In this document: piece after piece, positions 22,725 to 30,814 of the stretch
Numbering within the stretch: the stretch's first letter is position 1
How the letters are laid out: every line of letters starts with the position of its first letter
Source: Deltaproteobacteria bacterium
Lineage (GTDB): Bacteria > Desulfobacterota > Binatia > UBA9968 > JAJDTQ01
Assembly: GCA_028818755.1 (NCBI GenBank)
Contig: JAPPNF010000086.1
Location: 1-64,000, forward strand
Reading direction: 5' to 3'
Length of the DNA stretch: 64,000 nt
Position numbers and translations under genes: made by a program
Notes under the pieces: model-generated
Seen by the model: the letters and a program-made list of their open reading frames with translations, nothing else
What the model was told of the DNA's origin: nothing
Databases searched by the model: none

Positions 22725-24818
22725 GTGGAATCGCTGCTGAGCGATATCTTTTGGGAGACCGTCTGGGTCTTTTACGAGGCCTCGATCTACCTCCTCGTCG
22801 GCTTCTTCGTCGCCGGACTCCTTCACGTCTACCTGCCGGCGGATCTCATCGCGCGGCACTTGGGCCGAAACGACGCCCGCTCGGTGGGTCTGGCCGCGCT
22901 CTTCGGCGCGCCGATCCCCCTGTGCTCGTGCGGCGTCCTGCCGGCGGCGGCGTCCCTGAAACGGCAAGGGGCCGGCCGGGCGCCGCTGGTCTCGTTCCTG
23001 ATCTCCACCCCCGAGACCGGGGTGGATTCCGTGGCGCTGACCTACGGGCTCATGGGCCCGGTCATGGCGGTGGTCCGTCCCGTGGTGGCGGTGGTGACCG
23101 CGCTGATCGCCGGCATCGCCTCCATGGGGGTCAAGGAGGATCCCGAAGGTGTGCCGCCGGTCGACGTAGCATGTGACGACGCGTGCGCGGAGAGCGGAGC
23201 GCACGTGGATGCGTGCGATGACGGCGGCGCGGCGCCAGGCGGGGCCCGCCGTTTCCTCCATTCCCTGGAGTACGGCTTCAGCTCGGTGCTGGACGACATC
23301 GCGCTGTCGCTCCTCATCGGCCTGGTGCTGACCGGCATCCTGGCCGGCCTTCTGCCCGACGGCTTCTTCACCGACGTGCTCGGGTGGGGCTCCGGGCTCA
23401 TGCCGATGCTGGCCATGATCGTGGTGGGCCTGCCGCTTTACCTCTGCGCCAGCGCCTCCACCCCCATCGCCGCCGCGCTCATGGCCAAGGGCCTTTCCCC
23501 GGGCGCGGCGCTGGTCTTCCTGCTGGTGGGGCCGGCCACCAACCTGGCCACCATGACCGTGGTCGGGCAGCTCCTGGGCCGCCGTCATCTCGGCGTCTAT
23601 CTCGGCGCCATCGTGCTGGTGAGCCTCGCCGCGGGCCTGCTGGTGGACGCGACCCTGGCGGACTTCATCCAGGTGGCTCCCTTCGGCGACCCGGGGCAGG
23701 ACGGTGACATCCTGTTCGCGCTCAAGGCTCTGTCGGCGGTGGGGCTGGCGCTGCTGCTGCTGCGGAGCTTCCGGCGCAAGGGCTTGGGCGCCACCTGGCG
23801 GGAGGCCGCGACACAGCTCCGCCAGACCGGCCAGGCTCTCAGGGCCCTGCGCCCCGGCAACCTCCTCCGGGGACCGGTGCTCGCGGCCGCGCTTGTGATC
23901 GCACTGCTCGCCGCCATCCCGGCCCTGACGCTCATCGTCGGGCCCGGCCAGCGCGGCGTCATCCAGCGGTACGGGCGGGTCGTGGCCGCCGATCTCGAAC
24001 CGGGCCTGTACTTTCATCTCCCGCCGCCTTTCGGCAACGGAACCGCGGTGGACGTGGCGCTGATCCGCCAGGTGACGGTGGGTTTCCGGGGCGGCGTCAA
24101 CGGCGCCCGGCCGGCCCTCGACGAGCAGGCGTTCTACCTGACCGCCGATGGCAACATCATCGACATGCGGGCCGTGGTCCAGTACCGCGTCACCGACCCG
24201 GCGGTGTACGCCCTGGGCGTCGAGGAGACCCCGGCGGTGGTGCTCGGGCTGGCCCGCCGCGAGCTGGTCAGCCTGCTGAGCCGCAAGCCCATCGACAGGA
24301 TCTACACCGTGGACCGCAGGCCCACGGAACGGGCGCTGCGGGACCGTTTGGCGAGGCGCCTGGCGGTCCTGGGCATCGGCAGCGAGATCCTGGACGTGCG
24401 GCTGCTGGACGTGCACGCGCCCGGACGGGTCCACGACGCCTTCCGCGACGTCGCCAGCTCGCTGGAGGACCGCCAGCGCGACATCCACGTGGCCACCGGG
24501 GCGGCGAAGCAGTCCACCGCGGCGGCCGTAGGCGAGGCGGCGCGCATCACCGAGCGCGCCGAGGGACGCGCGGTGCGCGAGGTCAAGCGGGCCGAGGGAC
24601 GGGCAGCCGCCTTCCGCGCAACCGCGGCGGCGCACGCCGGCAGCCCGGCGGTCACCGAGACCCGTCTGTACCTGGAAACCCTGGAGGATTCCCTGGAGCT
24701 GCCGCGGAAATACATCTACATGCCGGGGACGGGCGGCGGCGACGTGGACCTCTGGGTGGGCAGCCCATCGGTGGATTTCCTGAACCTCGGGGCTCCCGAG
24801 CCCGGGAGGAGTCGCTAA
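22725..24818 (+). CDS. Cu/Zn-efflux permease (SO_0444/DUF318 type) fused to SPFH domain
   Basis: A 697-residue two-part membrane protein. Residues 1-350 are a predicted permease with about eight helices, the paired motifs PIPLCSCGVLPAA (CSC at 67-69) and YLCASASTPIAAALMAKG (241-255), and a loop rich in Cys, Asp and His (CDDACAESGAHVDACDD, 150-166). After a linker comes a single helix (383-405) and then an SPFH/band-7 domain of HflK type (GPGQRGVIQRYGRVVAADLE, about 406-600) with a coiled-coil (575-640) and a C-terminal tail. The permease family is linked to Cu/Zn efflux, while SPFH proteins oligomerise into membrane scaffolds and regulate FtsH. Joining them in one chain is unusual. It starts at GTG. 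Two further SPFH genes follow, and the same fusion recurs at 36242. Confidence 0.85.
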   Translation: MESLLSDIFWETVWVFYEASIYLLVGFFVAGLLHVYLPADLIARHLGRNDARSVGLAALFGAPIPLCSCGVLPAAASLKRQGAGRAPLVSFLISTPETGVDSVALTYGLMGPVMAVVRPVVAVVTALIAGIASMGVKEDPEGVPPVDVACDDACAESGAHVDACDDGGAAPGGARRFLHSLEYGFSSVLDDIALSLLIGLVLTGILAGLLPDGFFTDVLGWGSGLMPMLAMIVVGLPLYLCASASTPIAAALMAKGLSPGAALVFLLVGPATNLATMTVVGQLLGRRHLGVYLGAIVLVSLAAGLLVDATLADFIQVAPFGDPGQDGDILFALKALSAVGLALLLLRSFRRKGLGATWREAATQLRQTGQALRALRPGNLLRGPVLAAALVIALLAAIPALTLIVGPGQRGVIQRYGRVVAADLEPGLYFHLPPPFGNGTAVDVALIRQVTVGFRGGVNGARPALDEQAFYLTADGNIIDMRAVVQYRVTDPAVYALGVEETPAVVLGLARRELVSLLSRKPIDRIYTVDRRPTERALRDRLARRLAVLGIGSEILDVRLLDVHAPGRVHDAFRDVASSLEDRQRDIHVATGAAKQSTAAAVGEAARITERAEGRAVREVKRAEGRAAAFRATAAAHAGSPAVTETRLYLETLEDSLELPRKYIYMPGTGGGDVDLWVGSPSVDFLNLGAPEPGRSR

Positions 24819-24892
24819 TGTCCTGTCCGATAGTCAAATACAACCCCTCTCCCTCTGGGAGAGGGTGGCCGAAGGCCGGGTGAGGGACTAGC
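24816..24892. repeat. dispersed repeat with strong hairpin
   Basis: It begins TAATGTCCTGTCC, like the left end of the MITE-like family. It then contains CCCTCTCCC-TCT-GGGAGAGGG, a perfect nine-pair hairpin, and GGCCGAAGGCC, and ends GGGACTAG. The TAA stop of the fusion gene is the first base triplet of the repeat. It sits inside an operon and could attenuate the next gene. Confidence 0.65.
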
Positions 24893-25891
24893 ATGGCCAA
24901 ACGCATTGCCTCTGTCCTGTTGCTGGCGCTGGCGGTGGTCGGCGCCGTCACCTCCTTCGTCGTGGTGGACGAGAGGAGCCACGCGGTCATCACCCAGTTC
25001 GGCAGGCCGGTTTCGGTGCTGAGCGACGCCGGCTTCTATCTCAAGCTGCCGGTGCCCTTCCAGCGCGCGAGCCTCCTCGACAAGAGCATCCTGATCACCA
25101 ACACCCGCGAGACCGAGCTTTTGACCGCGGACAAGAAGAACGTGCTGGTCTCCACCTACATCTCCTGGAAGATCGCCGACCCGGTGCGGTACCTGGCGGC
25201 GCTCCGCACCCGGGAGTTCGCGGAGAACCGCCTGGCCGCGCTGGTCCAGTCCGAGCTCGGCAGCGCCTTGGGGGACCGGCCCTTCGGCACGATCCTGGGG
25301 GCCGCCGGCAACGGCGCCAGCCTTGCCGAGCTGGAAGGATCGGTGGAGGAAGCCGTGGCCAAGGTGGCGGGGGAGGACCTGGGGATCGAGGTGGTGAGCC
25401 TGGGCGTGACCCGCCTCATCTTCCCGCAGCAGAACCTCGACAGCGTGTTCGCGCGCATGCGCGCCGAACGCGCGCGCATCGCCCGGGGCCATCGTTCCGA
25501 GGGGCGCGCCGAGGCCCAGAAGATCGCCGCACGGGCGGAGCGGGAACGGGCGCGGATCATCGCCGACGCCGAGGCCGAGGCCGCCATGCTGCGGGGCAGG
25601 GGGGAGGCGGAGGCGGCGCGCATCTACGCGGGGGCCTATGAGGGGCACGGCGAGTTCTACCGCTTCCTGCGCACGCTGGAGGCCTACAAGAAGGTCCTGA
25701 ACGAGAAGACCACGCTGGTGCTGCCGGCGGATTCGCCGTTCCTCGATCTGCTGACGTCGCGCATTCCGAGCGCCGGAGCGGGACCGGGGCGGGACGGCAA
25801 GGCCGCGGAACGGAAACCGGAGGCCCCGGAGCGGGCCGGCGCCGGCCGCGGCGCAGCGCCCGGCGAGAGCGGGCGCGATACCGGCTCATGA
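24893..25891 (+). CDS. HflC-like SPFH-domain protein
   Basis: Protein of 332 residues with one N-terminal membrane helix (about 5-26), then an SPFH domain (VDERSHAVITQFGRPVSVL to about residue 190) with the HflC-like segment LLTADKKNVLVSTYISWKIADPVRYL. A long Ala/Glu/Arg coiled coil follows (about 190-250), then a Pro/Gly-rich charged tail. HflC and HflK form cage-like rings around the FtsH protease in the inner membrane. Here the gene is second in a permease-SPFH module, so it may instead scaffold the metal permease. It overlaps the next SPFH gene by four bases (ATGA). Confidence 0.85.
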   Translation: MAKRIASVLLLALAVVGAVTSFVVVDERSHAVITQFGRPVSVLSDAGFYLKLPVPFQRASLLDKSILITNTRETELLTADKKNVLVSTYISWKIADPVRYLAALRTREFAENRLAALVQSELGSALGDRPFGTILGAAGNGASLAELEGSVEEAVAKVAGEDLGIEVVSLGVTRLIFPQQNLDSVFARMRAERARIARGHRSEGRAEAQKIAARAERERARIIADAEAEAAMLRGRGEAEAARIYAGAYEGHGEFYRFLRTLEAYKKVLNEKTTLVLPADSPFLDLLTSRIPSAGAGPGRDGKAAERKPEAPERAGAGRGAAPGESGRDTGS

Positions 25892-26784
25892 GCGGACGGA
25901 CACGATACTGGACGCTCCTCTCGGGCGCCGTCCTGCTGGCAGGCTACCTGGCGCTCGGGGTCTATAACGTCGAATCCGACGAGAGCGCGGTGGCGTACGT
26001 GCTCGGCCGGGCGGTGGGCCGGGACGTGCTCCCGGGAATACACTGGAACCCGCCGTGGCCGTGGGGCCGGGTGGCGGTCGCCAGGACCGCGACGAACTTC
26101 ATCATGCCGGTGGAGCACTCCGATCCCGGAGGAACCGAGGAATCCCTCTGGCTGCTGGGCGACACCAACGTCATCGTCGGCAGGCTGGGCATCCAGTACA
26201 GCATCCGCAGCCTGACCCGGTTCGAGGTCTCGCACGAGGACCCGCGCGAGTTGCTGCGCCGGGCGGGCCGCCGGATCGTCACGCGGTTCCTGGCCGGCGA
26301 GAACGTGGACGCCGCCCTCACCAGCCGCAGGAGCGACCTGCTGACCGCCGTGCAGCGGCAGGTCCAGTCGATACTCGACGATCACGGCGCGGGCATCGAG
26401 ATCCAGTCGGTGAACATCCAGGCGCTGGCGCCGCCCGAGCAGGGCGGCGTGCGACAGGCGTTCCAGGAGGTCCAGAGCGCCCTGGCGGACCGGGAGCGGG
26501 TGGTGGACGAGGCCCGCGCCGACCGCGCCCAGATCCTCGCGGAGGCCGAAGGGGAGGCGGAGCACCGCGTGGCCCAGGCCCAGGCGGCGCGCCACCGGCG
26601 CGTGGAGATCGCCAAGGGCGAAGGCGAGCGCTTCCGCCGCCTGGCGCTGGAGCACCGCAGGACCCCCAAGCTCACCGAAGAACGGCTCTACCTCGAAGCC
26701 CTCGAAGAGATCCTGCCGCACATGGACACCTACGTCGTCCAGTCGGGCCCGGACGGCAAGGTCAACCTGCGCGTGGTCCGGTGA
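25888..26784 (+). CDS. HflK-like SPFH-domain protein
   Basis: A 298-residue protein with one membrane helix (about 8-26) and an SPFH domain beginning VESDESAVAYVLGRAVGRDV. The sequence WNPPWPWGRV and the block LLGDTNVIVGRLGIQYSI match HflK, which pairs with HflC. A coiled coil covers about residues 190-250 (RERVVDEARADRAQILAEAEGEAE). HflK usually has a Gly-rich cytoplasmic leader, missing here. It is the third SPFH protein of the first module and probably assembles with the two products encoded before it. Confidence 0.85.
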   Translation: MSGRTRYWTLLSGAVLLAGYLALGVYNVESDESAVAYVLGRAVGRDVLPGIHWNPPWPWGRVAVARTATNFIMPVEHSDPGGTEESLWLLGDTNVIVGRLGIQYSIRSLTRFEVSHEDPRELLRRAGRRIVTRFLAGENVDAALTSRRSDLLTAVQRQVQSILDDHGAGIEIQSVNIQALAPPEQGGVRQAFQEVQSALADRERVVDEARADRAQILAEAEGEAEHRVAQAQAARHRRVEIAKGEGERFRRLALEHRRTPKLTEERLYLEALEEILPHMDTYVVQSGPDGKVNLRVVR

Positions 26785-26790
26785 TGTGTC

Positions 26791-26954
26791 TAGTGTCCTG
26801 TCCCCACATAGTTCTTTACCGATCTGCTGGTCTTTCTCGTCGTCGGCTGCGTTGCTCTTCCTCGCGTGGTGCCCGCCACTGCTCGTCATCGCGCCTTGCC
26901 GACAACAAGAAATCCTGCGCAGCTCGGTAAAGAACTATGTGGGACAGGACGCTA
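26791..26954. mobile_element. MITE-like element with about 31-base inverted ends
   Basis: A 164-base non-coding element. The ends TAGTGTCCTGTCCCCACATA and the complement of TATGTGGGACAGGACGCTA continue inward through TTCTTTACCGA, differing by one substitution and one extra C over about 31 bases. Both ends carry TA, which would suit insertion at TA by an IS630/Tc1-type transposase supplied elsewhere (inference). The interior (26823-26923) holds no gene. It lies between the HflK-like gene and znuA. Related ends occur at 1-56, 24816, 32366 and 52329. Confidence 0.8.
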
Positions 26955-26975
26955 GGCCACCGTTCGACAGCCCTC

Positions 26976-27007
26976 TTGACAGCGAGCCTATTTGAGAATA
27001 GCTTCTC
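26976..27007 (+). promoter_or_regulatory. possible promoter and operator of the zinc-uptake operon
   Basis: TTGACA (26976-26981) is followed by a weak, poorly spaced -10 region. An imperfect palindrome GAGAA-N4-TTCTC (26994-27007) lies 33 bases before the start of znuA. It does not clearly match the Zur or Fur consensus. Zinc-dependent repression would be expected for this operon but is not shown by the sequence. Confidence 0.3.
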
Positions 27008-27040
27008 GACACGCATTCTCTCTGGCAGGAGGACCGGAAA

Positions 27041-28162
27041 TTGAAAAGACTGGCGACTGCGTTGTTGATAGGTGCCGCAGGCTTTTGGATGACCGCTCAC
27101 TCGGCTCTGGGGAGCGGGAAGCCGATAGGCGTGGTGACCAGCGTCATTCCCGTAGCCTACGTCGTGGAAGAGCTTGGGGGCGAGCGCGTCGAGGTGAAGG
27201 CCCTGGTACCGCCGGGCGCCAGCCCTCACACGTTCGAGCCGGTGCCGAGCGATATGAGGAGGATTGCCGGGGCACGGCTCTTTTTCGTGATAGGCGGGGG
27301 CTTCGATGCCTGGTCCGACAAGCTCCTGGGCGCGGCTCCCGCCGGTCTGGAAACCGTCCACCTGATCGAGGCGCGGAATCTGAATCCTCTTGAAGGGGAG
27401 GACGACCATCACGGCGAGGAGCACGGTGAAGAGAAGGCCGGCGCCAAGGAGGAAGACCATCACGGCGAGAAGAAGGCCGTAGCCAAGAAGGAGGAGCACC
27501 ACGACGAGGAGAAGGCCGCGGCCAAGAAGGAGGACCACCACGGCGAGGAGAAGGTCGCAGCCAAGGAGGAGGACCATCACGGTGAGGAGAAAGCCACGGC
27601 CAAGAAGGAAGAGGATCATGGCGAGGAGGGCGAAGAATTCAACCCGCATTTCTGGCTGGATCCGATACGGATAAGGGACGTGGTCGTTCCGGTCATTGTC
27701 GAACACCTCATCGAAGCGGACCCGGCCGGGAAGGCGTACTATCAGAAGCGCCGGGAAGATTTTCACCGCAGGTTGACGGCGTTGGACCAGGAGATCAGAG
27801 GGGAGCTCGACAAGGCGAAGTCGCGCAAGTACATCGCCTTTCACGCGGCCTGGCCCTACTTCGCCGAACGCTACGGTCTGGAGAAGGTCGCGGTGGTTCA
27901 GGAATTCGGCGGCGAGGAGCCGACACCCAGGGAAGTCGCCAATCTCGTGCGAGACGCCCGCGCCGCGGGGGTCGGGGCCATCCTGGTGGAGCCGCAACTG
28001 AATCCGCGGGTGGCGCAGACCATCGCCGCGGAGTTCGGCGCGGGAACGGTGGTGGTGGATCCGGTGGGCGACCCCGGCGATCCGGCGCGTTCGAGCTACG
28101 AAAAACTGATGCGTTTCAACACGCGCGCTTTCGGCAACGCGCTGGGGAGCAAACGGAATTGA
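27041..28162 (+). CDS. znuA: zinc ABC transporter binding protein ZnuA with long His-rich loop
   Basis: Exported zinc-binding protein of 373 residues, starting at TTG eight bases after AGGAGG. The signal peptide is at about 1-24. Zinc ligands are expected at the His in ASPHTFEPVPSD (63), NPHFWLDP (203) and AFHAAWPYFAERYG, plus the acidic end of the domain. Between the first two lies an unusually long charged loop (121-199) built from 13-residue repeats such as KEEDHHGEEKATA, with many His-His pairs. Such loops collect or sense zinc in ZnuA. The stop overlaps the start of znuC by four bases. Confidence 0.93.
   Translation: MKRLATALLIGAAGFWMTAHSALGSGKPIGVVTSVIPVAYVVEELGGERVEVKALVPPGASPHTFEPVPSDMRRIAGARLFFVIGGGFDAWSDKLLGAAPAGLETVHLIEARNLNPLEGEDDHHGEEHGEEKAGAKEEDHHGEKKAVAKKEEHHDEEKAAAKKEDHHGEEKVAAKEEDHHGEEKATAKKEEDHGEEGEEFNPHFWLDPIRIRDVVVPVIVEHLIEADPAGKAYYQKRREDFHRRLTALDQEIRGELDKAKSRKYIAFHAAWPYFAERYGLEKVAVVQEFGGEEPTPREVANLVRDARAAGVGAILVEPQLNPRVAQTIAAEFGAGTVVVDPVGDPGDPARSSYEKLMRFNTRAFGNALGSKRN
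27446..27637 (+). repeat. 39-base coding tandem repeat (His/Glu/Lys loop of ZnuA)
   Basis: Four full 13-residue units (start residues 136, 149, 162 and 175) and a partial fifth, each of the type KKEDHHGEEKVAA, encode the metal-binding loop. The units differ at several codons, so the array is not very recent, but its length may vary between strains. Confidence 0.85.
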
Positions 28163-28950
28163 CCGGAGATAACCGGAACGTGGTCGTGGGCGTGAGCGGT
28201 GTGACGGTGGAGCTGGACGGCCACTGCGTGTTGCACGACATCAACTTCAATGTTCACGAAGGCGGGTTCGTGGGGATCATCGGACCCAACGGAGCCGGCA
28301 AGACGACGCTCATGCGCACGATCATGGGCCTCATGCCGGTGGTGAGCGGCCGGGTGGAGGTGTTCGGCTCCCCGCCCGGCGGGAAGGGCTCCGACGCCAT
28401 CGGTTACGTGCCGCAACGCCAGAGCATCTCTCCCGAGTTTCCGGCCACCGTTGGCGACGTGGTGATGATGGGGAGGCTGCGGCAACTCGGCGCATTCGGA
28501 TTCCCGGGCAAGGAAGACTGGGAGCGGGTGGACCGAAGCCTCGAGCTCGTGGGCATGCAGGACCGCAGGGACCGTCCCGTGGGGCGGATGTCCGGAGGCG
28601 AGCAGCGCCGGGTCATGCTGGCCCAGGCATTGTGCGCCAGCACGCGGTTGCTGGTGCTCGACGAGCCCACGGTGGGACTCGATCTTCCCGCCGAGCATGA
28701 GTTCTATGGGCTGCTCCGAAGACTCATACGGGATTTGACCCTGACCATCGTGGCGGTGTCCCATGACCTCGTGGCCATGGCCGGCCAGTCCGATGAGCTG
28801 ATCTGCATCAATCAACGCATGCACATTCACGGGAACGCCGAGGAGGTGATCCACAGCCACGCCATCCGCGAGGCCTACCGCTGCGAGTTCGACTTCCTGG
28901 GCGGCGAGCTTGCCCATCACGAGACGCCCGGCCATCAACACAACGGGTGA
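28159..28950 (+). CDS. znuC: zinc ABC transporter ATPase
   Basis: ATP-binding subunit of 263 residues: Walker A GPNGAGKTTLMRT, Q-loop YVPQRQSIS, signature MSGGEQRRVMLAQAL, Walker B LVLDEPTVGLDLP, switch His in VSHDLVAM. It starts at TTG inside the znuA stop (TTGA); a GTG seven codons later (28180) with GGAG upstream is an alternative. The C-terminus has several His residues (ELAHHETPGHQHNG) that may bind metal. It powers the importer formed with the next gene. Confidence 0.92.
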   Translation: MTGDNRNVVVGVSGVTVELDGHCVLHDINFNVHEGGFVGIIGPNGAGKTTLMRTIMGLMPVVSGRVEVFGSPPGGKGSDAIGYVPQRQSISPEFPATVGDVVMMGRLRQLGAFGFPGKEDWERVDRSLELVGMQDRRDRPVGRMSGGEQRRVMLAQALCASTRLLVLDEPTVGLDLPAEHEFYGLLRRLIRDLTLTIVAVSHDLVAMAGQSDELICINQRMHIHGNAEEVIHSHAIREAYRCEFDFLGGELAHHETPGHQHNG

Positions 28951-28983
28951 CACGCCGGCCGCGCCCATACGGAAACTTTTCTG

Positions 28984-29817
28984 ATGTTCGATTTCGCCTT
29001 CATGCAGCGCGCACTGGCGGCGGCGATCCTGGTGGGGCTGCTATGCGGGATCCTGGGCTTTTTCGTGGTGCTGCGGCGCCTGGCCTTCATCGGCGTCGGG
29101 ATCTCCCATTCGGCCATCGGGGGTGTTGCCATCGGCATCCTGGCGGGATGGAATCCGCTCGTGACCGGCGCCGTGTTCGCCATCGCCGTGGCGCTGGGAA
29201 TTGCCCTCGTGAGCCGGAGCGACAACATCAGCGAGGACACGGTCATCGGCGTGTTCTTCTCCGGGTCCATGGCCTTGGGCGTCGTGCTCTTCAGCATGAA
29301 GAGCGGCTACCAGCAGGATCTCTTCAGCTACCTCTTCGGTAACGTGCTGGCCATCTCCACCGTCGAGCTCGTGGCCCTCGCCTGCGCGAGCGCGGTGATC
29401 ATGGCGATCATGCTGTTGACGTTCAAGGAGCACATGCTGATCTCGTTCGACGAAGAGGTAGCGGCAGCCTACGGCCACAAGGTCCTGGCGATGAACGTGC
29501 TGCTGCTGGTGTTGCTGGCCCTTACCGTCGTCATCGGCGTAAGGCTGGTGGGTCTGTTGCTGATCCAGGCCCTGCTGGTGGTGCCCGCCGCGATCGCGGC
29601 CCTGTGGGCGTTGAATTTCCGGTGGCAGGTGCTGCTGGCGGCCTCGATCGGAGCGCTTTCAGGCGTGGTGGGGCTCGTGCTGGCGTATCATCTGGACGTC
29701 GCCGCCGGAGGGTCCATCGTGATGGTGGCGGTGGCGCTCTTCTTCGTGACCCTGCTGGCGCACTTCATCCGCCGTCAGTTCCGGACTCCGCCGCCTGTCT
29801 CCCTGGATGAACCGTAG
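28984..29817 (+). CDS. znuB: zinc ABC transporter permease
   Basis: ABC-3 family membrane subunit of 277 residues with about eight helices. Typical stretches are FFVVLRRLAFIGVGISHSAIGGVA, DLFSYLFGNVLAIS and RLVGLLLIQALLVVPAAIA. It lies 33 bases after znuC with GGAAAC before the ATG. It forms the channel for the metal delivered by one or both neighbouring ZnuA proteins. The first ZnuA gene is upstream and another follows directly. Confidence 0.93.
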   Translation: MFDFAFMQRALAAAILVGLLCGILGFFVVLRRLAFIGVGISHSAIGGVAIGILAGWNPLVTGAVFAIAVALGIALVSRSDNISEDTVIGVFFSGSMALGVVLFSMKSGYQQDLFSYLFGNVLAISTVELVALACASAVIMAIMLLTFKEHMLISFDEEVAAAYGHKVLAMNVLLLVLLALTVVIGVRLVGLLLIQALLVVPAAIAALWALNFRWQVLLAASIGALSGVVGLVLAYHLDVAAGGSIVMVAVALFFVTLLAHFIRRQFRTPPPVSLDEP

Positions 29818-29866
29818 GAACCGAGGAAAACACTCAGCCCCATTGCGGTCGAGCATGGGGGTGATC

Positions 29867-30814
29867 ATGAATCGAACCATAGTCGCGGCGGTTCTTCTTG
29901 CCTGTTCGTTCATCTTACCGTCGCAGGCGCGCGCCGCGGATCGGGTCGTGGCGACATTCAAGCCGGTGCACTCACTGGTGAGCGCGGTGATGGCCGGGGT
30001 GGGTGAACCTTACCTGCTCATGCGCGGTTCCGAGTCGCCGCACACCTACCGCATGCGCCCGTCCGACGCCGGTGTCCTCGGCAAGGCCCGCGTCATCTTC
30101 ATGATCGGTGAGCTCACCGAGACGACGCTGGTGGGCCCCATCCGCAAGCTCGGCCGCAAGGTCCGGGTGGTGGAGCTGGCCGAAGCGCCCGCGCTGGTTC
30201 GCAGGCCGCCGCGCATGGGCGGCGCTTTCGAAGACGACGGTCACGGGCATTCCCATGGGCACGGTCATGGTCACGGCAGCGGGCTTGGAAAGGACGACGC
30301 GTTCGACATGCACGTCTGGCTGGACCCGATAAACGCCGGGTGGATGACGCTGGCGATCGCCCGGGCCCTGTCCGAGACCGATCCGGCCAACGCCGCGAAG
30401 TACGACGCCAACGCGGATGCGCTGATCACCCGGCTGGAGGCCTTCCGGGCGGAGCTGGACGCGGAGCTGGCGCCGGTGCGCAGGAAGCCCTTCATCGTGT
30501 TCCACGACGCTTATCAGTATTTCGAGAAGCGCTTCGGGCTGACCGCCGTGGGCTCGGCCATGGTCCCCGCCGGCCGGGCGTCCGGCGTCCGGCGCGTCCG
30601 TGAGCTGCGCCGCAAGGTGCGCGAGCTGGGCCTGGTATGCGTGCTCGCCGAGCCTCGCTACGATCCCCGTTTCGTCAAGCTCATCACCGAGGGAACGGAT
30701 GCGCGCGCCGGCACCATCGACCCCGCCGGCACCACCATCAAGCCCGGCCCCGAGATGTATTTCAGCCTGCTGCGGAACATGGCCGCGTCTTTCAAGGCCT
30801 GCCTTGCGGGTTAG
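29867..30814 (+). CDS. second zinc-binding protein of the Znu operon
   Basis: Exported ZnuA-like protein of 315 residues. The ATG behind GGGGGTG gives a normal signal peptide (MNRTIVAAVLLACSFILPSQ). It has FKPVHSLVSAVMAGVGEPYLL, the first His in SPHTYRMRPSD, a His-rich loop (GHGHSHGHGHGHG, about 125-140), MHVWLDPINAG and VFHDAYQYFEKRFG. It resembles the ZnuA group of alphaproteobacteria more than the His/Glu-rich protein upstream, so the operon has two unlike receptors for one permease. Its stop overlaps the stop of the convergent carboxyltransferase gene. Confidence 0.9.
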   Translation: MNRTIVAAVLLACSFILPSQARAADRVVATFKPVHSLVSAVMAGVGEPYLLMRGSESPHTYRMRPSDAGVLGKARVIFMIGELTETTLVGPIRKLGRKVRVVELAEAPALVRRPPRMGGAFEDDGHGHSHGHGHGHGSGLGKDDAFDMHVWLDPINAGWMTLAIARALSETDPANAAKYDANADALITRLEAFRAELDAELAPVRRKPFIVFHDAYQYFEKRFGLTAVGSAMVPAGRASGVRRVRELRRKVRELGLVCVLAEPRYDPRFVKLITEGTDARAGTIDPAGTTIKPGPEMYFSLLRNMAASFKACLAG

